Source: Cercis canadensis
Lineage: Eukaryota; Streptophyta; Magnoliopsida; Fabales; Fabaceae
Reading direction: 5' to 3'
Assembly: GCA_003255065.1 (NCBI GenBank)
Contig: QAOA01004753.1
Coordinates: 765,321 to 829,320 of the forward strand
DNA: 64,000 nt
Part shown: in pieces, positions 13,473 through 24,290 of the stretch
Layout of the letters: the number at the start of each line of letters is the position of its first letter
Position numbering within the stretch: position 1 is the stretch's first letter
The notes under the pieces: model-generated
Told to the model about the DNA's origin: nothing
What the model saw: the letters and a program-made list of their open reading frames with translations, nothing else
The model's database searches: none
Translations under genes and position numbers: made by a program

Positions 13473-13691
13473 GGCATTAACATTCATAGATGTCAATTAC
13501 TTAGATATGGAATCCATTTTAGCAAAAAGTGTTGTGGGGATATCAACCTCATGAACCCTGAGTGCCTATTAATGGCCTACTGAGAGGTCTACACCAAGTG
13601 TTGTAAGGTTCATGAGGTTGATATCCCCATATCACTGTCTACTAAAATGGATTCCATATCTAAGCAATTAACCTCTATGAATGTTAATGTC
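13473..13691. repeat. 85-bp inverted repeat inside fossil B
   Basis: 13473-13557 and 13607-13691 are near-perfect reverse complements separated by a 49-bp loop. Both arms derive from the same gag stretch of the family (compare fossil A near 5945-6035). Confidence 0.85.
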
Positions 13692-14130
13692 ATCACTCTC
13701 TTCCAAGAAACTGGCAATGTGAGCATATGGATCTTCACTAGCTAACCGACTGAATTGGCTAGATTGAAGCATGTGAATGACTGCTGGCTTAATCTCTAAG
13801 TTGTTAGCTTGAATTGTCGGTTGCCTTATTCTAAAGATGGTATCTGTGACTACAGGAATAGCATAATCAGGAAGTTCCTTTGGATTATCTGCTTCTTCCT
13901 TAGTGTCTCTCAATAATATGGTAGATTCTCTTTTCTCCTTTCTATTCCTTCAACAGGTCTTTTCAATCTCAGAATCTAAGGAAAGTAAAGAGTCTCTTCC
14001 AAATCGCCTCATACACCACAAAGAAGCTCCTAAAGTGAAGGCAAGTAAGAAATATTATATAACTAAGAATGAAAATAAATGATCATATTAAAATAGGAAT
14101 TATTTGGTATCTATGTTAATAAGCAAATAA

Positions 14131-14148
14131 TCCCCGGCAACGGTGCAA
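14131..14148 (-). other. Primer binding site, tRNA-Asp type
   Basis: Read on the minus strand this is TTGCACCGTTGCCGGGGA, the same site as in fossil A with small differences. It fixes the orientation and the inner end of the LTR. Confidence 0.85.
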
Positions 14149-14602
14149 AAAACTTATTGTGTGAAAAACGGAGCACAAGTGCATGCTCGTCTTACAAGTA
14201 ATATAATAAAATTGAGTTATCGTCCCACAAAAATTAAAGCTATTAACTATCAAAATTGGGTCAGTTCTAATTTTATCTAACTAATTGATTAAGGAGAAAT
14301 TCAAGAATGATCTTAAATAAATTCAAAGTAAACAAAAACAAGTAAAAATCACAAATTAATGAAGAGAGAAAGTGCAAAAAACTTATTGTGTGAAAAACGG
14401 AGCACAAGTGCATGCTCGTCTTACAAGTAATATAATAAAACTGAGTTATCGTCCCACAAAAATTAAAGCTATTAACTATCAAAATTGGGTCAATTCTAAT
14501 TTTATCTAACTAATTGATTAAGGAGAAATTCAAGAATGATCTTAAATAAATTGAAAGTAAACAAAAACAAGTAAAAATCACAAATTAATGAAGAGAGAAA
14601 GT
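14145..14602. repeat. Tandem duplication, 229-bp unit x2
   Basis: 14145-14373 and 14374-14602 are nearly identical. The unit spans the primer-proximal end of the LTR and a few bases of the primer-side spacer. No N separates the copies. Confidence 0.9.
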
Positions 14603-15873
14603 CTAGGGTTTTCAATTTCACCATAATTAATTCTGGTTTTCATTCCTTATTTCCTTAATCTAGATTTATCTTTCTAATTGCTAGCCAATATTCCCTAACT
14701 TATTCATTAGCCTCTCCCAATGTCTAATAAAAATATTCTCAATTACTAATTCACTATATTCCTATGTGAATTACAATAATCAAAAATTCATTAAGTTCTA
14801 TGGATCTTGTTAATTGACTACATAGGCCATTGTGGTATATTCTTATCCTACATGCAACCTATAATATCTATCTCAATGAACTAGACACAAAAATCTCCTT
14901 TCGGTATCATTGTGATTAACCAATCAACTAATTAATAACCAGTTAATTAGAGGCATGAAAAACATAGATAAACACTCAAATAGAAAAGATAAATCACAGA
15001 TTAATTCTAAAAAAAATTGCAACCGTTCATAGTTGGGCTACATTGTGGCCCTAGAAAGAAAATTAGTTCATGACTATGGAAATAAACATAATAGATGAAT
15101 ATTTAGACATAGATGAAAGGGAAAGATAACATGAAAGTCAGTATGGATGCCAAGAACAGCTGCTGCATATCCTCTTCTCCAAGCTTTTTCTTGCCTCTCT
15201 TCTTATCTCAAAAAGTCCCAAGAACAGCTGCTGCATATCCTCTTCTCCAAGCTTTTTATTGCCTCTCTTCTTATCTCAAAAAGTCCAAAAGTTTCTTTCC
15301 TAATCGTATAAAAAAAAAAAAAAATCATATTTAAACCCTCTCACAAAAGTCCTAATTGGTTTAGGATTAAAGATACACCGCCTCACTAACGCAAGCTCGG
15401 GCGTCTAAGCGCGGGCTATCATGGCACTTCTCAGATCTTCAAGCACCATCAGGTGCTAAGGCCTTCAAGGGCTAGCGCTGAGGTGTTATAGCCTATGGTT
15501 TCTTTTGCTGCAATGGGAGAAAAGCGCTGAGGCACTAGAGATATAGGGGTGAGGCGCTGAAGTCCCTACTTTTTGGCTTGTGCAATCACATTCAGTTATT
15601 GGGGGGCTATAGGGGCGGCAGTGAGGCACTATACACATTGGTTTCTATATGATGCAAGTGCTTTGAGCATTGAGGCTCTCCAAAACTAGTGCCTAGGTGC
15701 TCTCTTGCTTCCAAAATACATCATTTGTTACTCTAAAACATGAAATCTTTCCTTTTATCTCTAGTCCTACAAAAATAACACAAAAACACATTATTTATTA
15801 ATAGAAATTCTCAAGAACACACAAAATATTAGGCTAAAAATATCAAAAGAATTAGTATAAAATCCACTCAACA
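14158..15873 (-). repeat. 5' LTR of Athila-like fossil B
   Basis: About 1.7 kb. Read on the minus strand it starts TGTTGAGTGGATTTTATACT and ends close to the primer site. It contains a GC-richer section (about 15370-15690) with scattered GCGCTGAGGC-type motifs, the counterpart of the array in fossil A, and two internal tandem duplications. Confidence 0.7.
15151..15286. repeat. Tandem duplication, 68-bp unit x2
   Basis: 15151-15218 and 15219-15286 are nearly identical copies within the LTR of fossil B. Confidence 0.9.
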
Positions 15874-16345
15874 TCATCACTTCTACTTCAGTCATTCACT
15901 GTGACAATATTGGGGTCACGTACCTATGTGCTAATCATGCCTTTCATTCTAGGATGAAACACATAGCACTTGACCATCACTTTGTTCCGAAAAAGTAGCA
16001 TCCAATCAGTTTAAAGTTCATCATGTGTCCACAAAAGATCAGCTAGCTAACATCCTTACAAAATCACTGCCATCATCCACTTTTTACACTCTTCGGTCCA
16101 AGATTGATGTTCTTGATGGTACCCCAATCTTGCGGGGACGTGAAAGAGAATAATCCTCAACTAATTCCTCTAATCTCTATAGTTGTTATAGTATTTAAAG
16201 TTTTGAACATTTAAATTATTGTTACTCAAAAGTCTAGGGTTTCTACATTTTGAATTCTTTCACTCATTGTAAATGTGTACATACATACACTTGTTAACAT
16301 TAATAAAATGATGTTTTTCTTCCAATCCTTATCGTGTTTCTATAG
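15874..16345 (+). mobile_element. Ty1/copia 3' fragment
   Basis: The translation at about 15875-15990 gives the Copia RNase H signature [20 protein letters not shown]. It is followed by a terminal region with AATAAA-rich sequence that probably includes 3' LTR material (exact LTR limits not determined). The fragment starts exactly at the outer end of the fossil B LTR, which suggests that fossil B inserted into this Copia element. It is broken. Confidence 0.65.
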
Positions 16346-17000
16346 TCACCCCTCGGCTGGCCGGCCGGCAATGGTCAATGGGTGGAGGATGGTCATGAGC
16401 CCCTTTCCCCTTGTCTTTTTTGTTTTTGTGTCAATAATTTATGTTTAGGGTTTTTTTTTTCACACCCTTACATATCTGTAGAGAGAAATGACGATTTGAA
16501 AGGCATAAAAAAATTAGTAAAGCTAGTCTATTCATTAACCACCTTCTATTAAATTTGACTCTATTATTTTGTCACGGTAATGAAATTCTTGTACTCGTCA
16601 TCTGCAAGTTCAGAACACATATAAGCAAGTGGCCGAACAATTAATATGTAGAAGTCTTCCTTATTCCTTAGCACCATCACTCCTCACAGATTCAGGTCTA
16701 GACTAGTAGGATTGTTGGGCATCTCAATTAGCTAGGGCAAGACAAAAAATATCTCGACCATGGCCAGTAATATAATATTTCAATACAACAGCTCACATCC
16801 GTAACTAATTCTTTTAAGACTATATGCACAATACTTTTCCTTACAACTACATATATGTGCATCTATGTTGTACTGATTCCGCCTAAACGATTTTCTATTA
16901 TGCTCAGATGTCCATATATGCATGCTAATTATTATAATTGTAAGAAAAATAACGTAAAAATATCATTATTTTAAGAAGTTTGAATTTATTTAACTGAATT
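16346..17000. other. Non-coding spacer
   Basis: No gene is seen. A GC-rich patch with CTGGCCGGCCGGC lies near 16354-16372; the rest is AT-rich. Confidence 0.6.
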
Positions 17001-17110
17001 TTTTATATTGAAAATTTAAGAGGTAGAGATATGTTGCTCCAACATAAAAACTTGAACCAAAGACCTTTTCATCAACACGGTTTGATTTACCAATTGAGCC
17101 AAACTTTTTT
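17001..17110 (-). repeat. Possible tRNA-derived SINE relic
   Basis: On the minus strand there is a box-A-like TGGCTCAATTGGTA (17101-17088) followed by a box-B-like GGTCTTTGGTTCAAG (17065-17051), the layout of a Pol III promoter in tRNA-derived SINEs. No tail or target-site duplication was established. Confidence 0.4.
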
Positions 17111-17347
17111 AGCTATTTAAACATTCAATACAAACAATATCTTTCTAAGTGACGATTGTTCTCAAAGAACGTAAATCTGATGTAGTCAACAATAAAAGGT
17201 GGAATTATATGCTTCCAATTAACATGTTATTGCTAAGAAAAAACTTACTCCTTTAAGCTTTAACCTTCATAGGCGAAAATATTATGTCCAAAGGTAAATC
17301 ATATTTATATTTCAATACGGAGACTTTGTACAGATTATTTATAATCC
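17111..17347. other. Non-coding spacer
   Basis: AT-rich sequence between the SINE-like relic and the Copia LTR; nothing recognisable. Confidence 0.6.
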
Positions 17348-17646
17348 TGTAATGCACGTTTTAGTTAGTTGACTAATTTGACTGATGTAATAAGTTAGTT
17401 AACTAGTTAACCTCAGTTAGTTAGTTTCATTAACTCTGATTAAATTAGATAGTTAGTTCATAACCGTCCTAGTTAGATGAGCTGGAGTTAGTTAGCTTTT
17501 ACTTTCCTTATATAACTACAGCTGATATACTGTAGGAATTAGATCAGAATATACTGGAAATTCTTCTAACTCTTCTCTCTCTCTCTCTCTCAACTCTCTC
17601 CTTGCTCTGAGTTCCTTTCTGTTCTTGGTGATTCTGATATTTTACA
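17348..17646 (+). repeat. 5' LTR of Copia fossil
   Basis: About 299 bp, TG..CA, ending directly before the primer site. The upstream part is rich in GTTAGTTA-type repeats, a TATA-like TATATAACTA occurs near 17510, and a (CT)n tract lies near 17574-17592. Confidence 0.8.
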
Positions 17647-17658
17647 TGGTATCAGAGC
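17647..17658 (+). other. Primer binding site, initiator tRNA-Met
   Basis: TGGTATCAGAGC, the standard primer site of plant Copia elements, directly follows the LTR. Confidence 0.9.
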
Positions 17659-20262
17659 AAATCGATCTTGATTTGCAAATATATTCGATCTGTTGACTCA
17701 AATAGATTTGGTGAAAGACATTCCTTGATTGGCTAAGAAGATGGACACTAAAACTGCATCGACGAATAAAGAAGCATCGAGCAGCGTCAATGGCGGTAAT
17801 CCCATGGTATTAGCAAATTTTGATCATCCTGGAATGCAATTGGTGACATCTCATTTGACAGGTAACAATTACTTGTCATGGAGTAGGTCAATTAAAATAG
17901 CATTAGGAGCAAAGATGAAGCTCGGATTCATCGATGGAAGGTATGGTGTACCTGAAGAAGTATCAACTGAGTTTGATCATTGGATTCGTGTGGATTGCAT
18001 GATTCGGTCATGGATCCTCAACTCCATTTCTAAAGAAATAGTGGAAGCTTTCCTCTATGCATCCACTGCAAGAGAACTATGGGTGGAATTGGAAGAAAGG
18101 TTCGGTGAATCAAATGGACCACAGATTTACCAAATTCAACGAGAAATAAGCACAATTTCTTAAGGAAACCAATCAGTGGTCAAGTATTTCACAGCACTGA
18201 AGAAGCTATGGGATGAGTTGGATTGTGTCCAACCAATTCCAAAATGTACATGCAAGAACTGCACCTGTGATGTTATAAAGAAAGTCGCTAATCTTGCACA
18301 CTCCAGCAAGCTACTACAGTTCTCAATGGGGCTTAGTGAGGACTTTGACCATATCAAGAATCAAATTCTAGTAATGGACCCCTTACCCTCAGTGAATAAG
18401 GCATACTCAATGAATTTACGCATTGAAAAGCAACGTGAGGTCCACACTAGCCTAGCAGGGAAGGTTGAGAATTCAGCTATGCTAGCAAGAACCCCAATAG
18501 GAAGAGGTGCTGGAAATGGTTTTGGCAGAGGACATCTTAAGAAACCAAATTACAATGAAAAGAAAAATGAAAAATACGAAAAATTGTCATGTACTCACTG
18601 TAATACTGGAGGTCACACTAGAGATACTTGCTTCAAGTTACATGGGTATCCAGATTGGTATAAGGAGCTTAAAGGCCAACGCAATCAGGCAGTGGGAGGC
18701 AGGCATATGGCCAATCTAGCTGATAATCCCTTAGATGCCAACATAATCAATGCTGGAGAGAAAACCTTTAATCCAAGAACATCTTTGGCAGAACTAATTC
18801 AACAGGAACTCTCAAAAATGATGAAAGGACATGGTAATTACGAAGGGAATCTTGTCAATTTTGCTCATATTGAGGATTTTGCAGGTAACATTTCCAACTC
18901 TATTCTTCATTCTGCTTTACATATAGTAGATAATATGGATACTGGAACCTGGATAGTGGACACAAGGGCATCAAACCACATGTGTATTAACTCAGATCTT
19001 TTACATAACTCAAAACCAGTAACACAAATCACTCATGTCTATTTACCTGATGGTTCTGTTAAGCTAGTCCAACAAATTGGTGATGTTCACCTTACCCCTA
19101 CTCTTATTTTGATTGATGCTCTCTATATTCCTAGTTTCAAGTTTAACCTTCTTTCAATAAGGAAACTATCCAAAACTGCTCAGATTAAGTTTATTTTTCT
19201 TCCTGACAAATGCCTTCTGCAGGACCCTCTGGCTGAAGCTGTTATAGCCATTGGTAAAGTGGTAGGGAACCTATACATTCTAGACAAATCATCATTTCGT
19301 AGTACTGCTACTTCTTTGCTTTCTTGTAATAATCAGATTGACTTAGTCAAATCTTCCTTTAATTCCATCTGTAATTCTGTCAATCTACCTTGTACTGGCA
19401 TTAGTCAATTGAATAAAAATTCTGAAACCTTATGGCATAATAGACTTGGCCATGCTCCATTAAAGACATTACAACATATTTCTTTTTTGAAAGAGATAGA
19501 TACCCCACTACTTTCTACTTGTGACATTTGTCATAAATCAAAACACTTATTTGTCATAAATCAAAACACATTGTCTAAAACATTAATTACTACACACTTA
19601 TTTGTTTATCGCGAAATCAGAATCTCCTTTTGACCTCATGCATATCGATCTATGGGGTCCTTATATCAAAACCTCTATAACTGGTGTACATTACATGCTC
19701 ACTGTGGTGGATGATTGCAGTAGAGCAACTTGGATTTTTTTGCTCACTCATAAGCACCAAACTTTGCAAACACTGAAATCTTTCTTTCAAATGGTGCACA
19801 ACCAATTTCAAACGCATATTAAATGCATTAGAACAGATAATGGCTCAGAATTTACTAGCAATGCTTGTCAGTCTCTTCTATCTGCATTAGGCATTCTCCA
19901 CCATAGGAGTTGTGCTTATACTCCTCAACAAAATGGCATTGTTGAGCGCAAGCATAAACATCTTTTACAGATTGCTAGAGCTTTAATGTTTCAAGCTCAT
20001 TTGCCTATTAAGTTTTGGGGTCATTCCCTTTAATGGCTGCATATATTATTAATCGTTTACCATCTCAGGTTTTGGAATGGAAGACCCCTTATGAACTTCT
20101 GCATAAAAGGAAACCAGATTATTTCTTATTGAAATGTTTTGGTTGCCTTTGTTATGTCACCAACACACACCCTCACAAGGATAAATTTGCAGCCAGAGCA
20201 TATAGATGCATTTTTTTGGGTTTTGTCACAGGACAAAAGGCATATAGAGTCTATGATTTGTT

Positions 20263-20773
20263 AGGTGTTGTTCTTCAATGTAATCTAGGTTTCCTATGGG
20301 TTTCTTAGTTTTGCATGGAGTGGGTATTGTTTATTCTTCATTATTATAGTGGTTATTGCAAGCCCAAGCCTTGACTTCGCCCTACCAGAAATTTGACTGT
20401 GGAAGTATGCTCTGATTTGCTAACAAGCTCTACTTTTAGAAAAAAAAAAAAAAGATTCACTATAAAGCTTTACAGTAGAATACGAAGATATATTGCTATC
20501 TAACTTTTCAAGTTGTTCCTAGGCTATATTGCATGGTTGCATGGTCCAAGTTCAAACCAATCCATATATGTATGAATCTTCTCCCTTAATCTTTCAAAGG
20601 AAAAGAGGAATTCTCTAATAATAGGTACTGGAATAGCTAAACAAAACTTTCATTATTAAACTTGCTTTATGGCCCTTTCTTCGTGTAATACTTGGAAAGA
20701 TGGTCTAGAAAAGTCATATAACCTGAAAAATAAGGAGGTAATGATATTAAAATTGTTTCCTCAATAAATGATT
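20263..20773. other. Non-coding spacer
   Basis: No gene is seen; a short poly(A) tract lies near 20440-20453. Confidence 0.6.
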
Positions 20774-21045
20774 ATTTAACAAGCTTTGATGCTGTTTAAA
20801 TGTGTTAAAGCATATATTAAAAATAAAAATTTATCAACAAAATATATACGTATATGTAGCTATAATTTAATAGTATGATCTCAACATTAATTAACAATGA
20901 ATTTCTAAGTTTTCTAAGTTAATTTCAACTTAATAAGTTAATTTTCATACATTGTTAACTTAATTTCACTTTGTCTAAGCCAAATTCATTACATAAAATG
21001 TTAGTTAATTAAAAAATTTCATAATGTTAGGTATTATTTTTATGT

Positions 21046-21446
21046 GGTGATTGCTATGCTACAATCACTTATGCTACTCCCTAATGCTATATCTTACTCA
21101 CACATAGGACTCAGTCAGAGTTACAATGTGATTTTGGTGTTATTGTGAAGATATTGAAAAATTGAGTCACCCAGTATTTGCCATGACACACACTTTTTCT
21201 TATAAAATACAAGAACAACACATGATATAAGAAAACGTGTCAAATTTTTTTATTCGGCACGCTTTCTTATATCACACTCTTCTTGCATTATTTCACAAAA
21301 TTGTGTGCCTTGGTACATATTGTGTGACTTAGTTTTCGAGATCTTTGTAATAACACTAAAATCACAATGTAACTCTCACTGGGTCCAATGCGTGGGTAGG
21401 GGTAGCATAAGGGAGTAGCATAAGTGCAGGTAACTTAACCTTCACC
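21046..21446. mobile_element. MITE-like hairpin element, about 400 bp
   Basis: Reading inward from both ends, the strands match over most of the length: the left shows CACTTATGCTACTCCC (21066-21081) and the right its reverse complement (21411-21426), with matching outer ends GGTGA (21046) and TCACC (21446). Comparison with the right arm of the host inverted repeat shows it is an insertion. It has no coding capacity. The superfamily is unclear since no clean target-site duplication is seen. Confidence 0.7.
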
Positions 21447-21734
21447 TTTATTAAGTCCTCTAAACTCCTTAACTTCAATAATAGACAATTGTCTAATTTG
21501 AAATTTGAAATTCCACTTAGTTGTGAAGAATTCTTAATTTTTAGTGGAATATGATTTTTAACTATTTTAATCTAGTTTAATCTCATTTATAAATAATTAT
21601 CTAATTTTTATCACAAAATTCAACTTAATTGTGTATAATATTAATTCAATGTGGGGTGCAATATCTAATACAAAATGATTATTTTGTGAGAGAAAAGTAA
21701 GAGATGAGAAAATAAAAAGAAACCAAGTAAAAGA

Positions 21735-22170
21735 TGTTGAGTTGATTTTATATCAATTCTTTATATATTTTTACCTTAATATTTTGTGTGTTTTTGAGAA
21801 TTTTTTTAATAAATAATGTGTTTTTAAAAAAGAAAGATGTTGAGTTGATTTTATATCAATTATTTATATATTTTTACCTTAATATTTTGTGTGTTTTTGA
21901 GAATTTTTTTTAATAAATAATGTGTTTTTGTGTTATTTTTGTAGAACTAAAAGATTTGAAAAGATTTCATATTTTAAAGTAAAAGATGATTTCAGAAATA
22001 AAGGGTAGGCAAAATACAAAGAAGAGAGAACCTAGGCCCTCATTCTTGAGAGCCTAGGCCGTCTGGGCATAAAAACCTTCGAAGAGAGAGTGACAAGAGA
22101 GCCTAGGCGCCAGAATTACTTGCAACATACTAACTCCAGGGAGGACAGCGCCTCAACCCAAGATTTTTTT
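21735..22170 (+). mobile_element. Athila-like LTR fragment
   Basis: It starts TGTTGAGTTGATTTTATATC, the same opening as the LTRs of fossils A and B. The first 103 bp are tandemly duplicated (21735 and 21838). Downstream are several GCCTAGGC/GCGCC-type motifs (about 22032-22160), equivalent to the GC-rich arrays of the other two LTRs. Only the first 400 or so bases of an LTR are present. Confidence 0.7.
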
Positions 22171-22796
22171 TTTTTTTTTTCATTTCTTTTATTCACCATG
22201 TTATCCAAGCTCATATGTTAGTTCTTATAAAAAGAATTATTTTACTTTCCTTTTAAGAAACTAGTATCTTACAAGGGAGATTATCTTTTACTTTATTTCT
22301 TCTTATTTTCTCATCTCTTACTTTTCTCTCACAAAATAATCATTTTGTATTAGAGATTGCACCCTACATTAAAGATTATACACAATTAAGTTGAATTTTG
22401 CGATACAAATTAGATAATTATTTATAAATGAGGTTGAACTAGATTAAAATAGTTAAAATATACATTCCACTAAAAATTTAGAATTATTCACAACTAAGTG
22501 GAATTTCATATTTCAAATTAGACAATTGTCCATTATCAAAGTTAAGGAGTTTAGAGGACTTATAACCATACCTAATATTATGAAATTTTCATAATTAACT
22601 TGCCTTTTATATAATGAATTTGGCTAAGACAAGGTGGAATTAGGTTAACAATGTATGAAAATTTACTTATTAAGTTGAAATTAACTTAGAAAACTTAGAA
22701 ATTCATTGTTAATTAATGTTGACATCATATTATTAAATTATAGCTACATATACGTATATATTTTGTTGATAAATTTTTATTTTTAATGTATGCTTT

Positions 22797-23074
22797 AACA
22801 CATTTAAACAACATCAAAGCTTGTTAAATTTTAATAACATTTACTATGTTAATTAAGCTTTGTTCTCATTCATTCACATTTTTTTTAATTCTATACATTA
22901 AGATTTTTTTTAGCAAAATGTGAACTTGATTTTTNACACATTTAAACAACATCAAAGCTTGTTAAATTTTAATAACATTTACTATGTTAATTAAGCTTTG
23001 TTCTCATTCATTCACATTTTTTTTTTAATTCTATACATTAAGATTTTTTTTAGCAAAATGTGAACTTGATTTTT
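22797..23074. repeat. Direct duplication around single N at 22935
   Basis: 22797-22934 and 22936-23074 are almost identical. The pattern matches the other single-N junctions and suggests unmerged contig overlap. Confidence 0.85.
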
Positions 23075-23279
23075 TTGTTTTGGGTTGTTGTCTCATACAC
23101 AGAGCTTCATTTTTTCCCTGACATTGAGATTTAGCCCATCTTCAATGCTATGTTTTGTTTTTTAATATGAAAAAAGGGCATGAGCAAAAACTAAAAGAAA
23201 AAACAAAAAATAAACCAAAAAATAAAAGCACCTTCTCGGCCTGAACACACAAGAAATGAGTTTCAGATCCACCTCTATG

Positions 23280-23310
<31 letters not shown>

Positions 23311-24144
23311 NTTTTGCTTTTGTTTAATGAACTTGGGCAGCTTTGCAAATTTAAAAAAGTTTTAGCCAAATTTTATAATTACTTACACTTTTTCTTATTC
23401 CCATGGTAACCGGTAATCAATACTTTAAAAAATCAATTAAACCTGAAAAAGCTGCAAAACCAACAAATAGGTTTTAAATGTCACTTTCTAGAGGGGTGTA
23501 GCATAACACCCCAAAAAGTAAAACCAGAACAGTAAAATGTCACAGTAGTACTTTTGAGAGGAGAGTAAGCAATAATGAAGTAATAATAAATAATCTAAAA
23601 TTAAAACAATCATTTTTATATTAATATTATTTGTGTATGCCAGTATATTATTATTCATGAACTATTCTGATTTGCTCATTAATTATTTTACAAATTTGGC
23701 TTGAGTTAGATTTTAGCTCAATTAAACCTCAGATCGATATATTTTCGAAAGCTGTTGTCAAGCCCGGCTACAGCTAGCCCTACAAAAACCGATGCTGATC
23801 TTGTCAAAATTCAATAGTCATGCATACTGTTATATATGCTGATCACAATTACATTATAGTCGTTGATTGGTTACATACTTGGCTGCCTTTTTCAAAGAAT
23901 CGAGTGAGTTATAGTTGCAACTCTTGAACACTAATTATACTCCTTTCACCCAAAAACTTAAGTTGATAAGTACAGGACCATGAATGATTTTGTCTTTGCA
24001 AGGATCTTATCCAAGAATCTGGAAAGGAAAAGGCTTCTGTGAGTGGGAAGTGGTAACGTCTCTATTCTCCCAAGTACATATTCCTTTTTGTATGGAGATA
24101 GGGCAGGGAGACTTATGGGCATGAATCCTTGGCCACCTAAGCCA
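23075..24144. other. Non-coding spacer
   Basis: No gene is seen. A long poly(T) tract with an N at 23311 lies at 23282-23315. Confidence 0.6.
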
Positions 24145-24290
24145 TTAACCATGATTTAGTGGTAAAGAGTTTGAATAATATGTAAGAGTTATTAAGTTCG
24201 AATCTTCATGTAGTTGAATTATCGGAATGAATTTTATAACTTAAGGCTCTTAAAAGCTTTACCTTAAGAGCGCTTTCATGGACTAGCAGC
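24145..24290 (+). repeat. Possible tRNA-derived SINE relic
   Basis: A box-A-like TTAGTGGTAAAGAG (24156-24169) is followed by a box-B-like AGTTCGAATCTT (24195-24206), the spacing of a tRNA-type Pol III promoter. It does not fold as an obvious functional tRNA. Confidence 0.4.

Larger units (their letters stand above)
7400..15873 (-). mobile_element. Ty3/gypsy Athila-like fossil B
   Basis: On the minus strand, in order from high to low coordinate: LTR (15873-14158), tRNA-Asp primer site (14148-14131), gag (about 13910-13090), NPKEHIKAITL linker and protease (about 13070-12270), reverse transcriptase (about 11720-11110), RNase H (about 10850-10390), integrase core (about 10035-9592), and a downstream third reading region (about 8340-7490) resembling the plant-specific third ORF of Athila-like elements. 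It lacks a 3' LTR and ends tail to tail against fossil A near 7.4 kb. It carries many breaks and is clearly dead; with a single LTR its age cannot be estimated from LTR divergence. Confidence 0.85.
17348..20262 (+). mobile_element. Ty1/copia fossil, 5' two-thirds
   Basis: LTR (17348-17646), initiator-Met primer site (17647-17658), gag (from about 17729, with SHLTGNNYLSWSRSIKIALG and a CCHC knuckle CTHCNTGGHTRDTC near 18590), protease (WIVDTRASNHM near 18952), pre-integrase zinc region (LWHNRLGHAPLKTL near 19430) and integrase core (DLMHIDLWGP near 19630 to about 20250). Reverse transcriptase, RNase H and the 3' LTR are absent, so the element is truncated at about 20.26 kb. It has only a few breaks in what remains and looks fairly young. 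A near-identical partial copy lies at 34035-35644. Confidence 0.9.
20774..22828. repeat. Long inverted repeat with LTR fragment in the loop
   Basis: The left arm (20774 to about 21734) and right arm (22282-22828) are reverse complements over about 550 bp, with good but imperfect identity. The left arm is longer because a roughly 400-bp hairpin element (21046-21446) sits in it and has no counterpart on the right. The loop (about 21735-22281) starts with an Athila-like LTR piece. Outer ends read TTTAACAAGCTTTGATG. No target-site duplication or transposase was found. It could be a non-autonomous long-TIR transposon or an inverted duplication. Confidence 0.85.

Noticed and set aside
15113-15334. 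Protein gene with repeated SSPSFFLPLFLSQK-like segments
   Set aside because: The repeat is a 68-bp tandem duplication inside an LTR; there is no gene structure around it.
17647-17658. tRNA gene candidate from TGGTATCAGAGC
   Set aside because: It is the primer site of a Copia element directly after the LTR; no cloverleaf follows.
24145-24290. Functional tRNA gene
   Set aside because: Only box-A-like and box-B-like strings are present; the arms do not pair as a tRNA, so SINE relic is the better reading.
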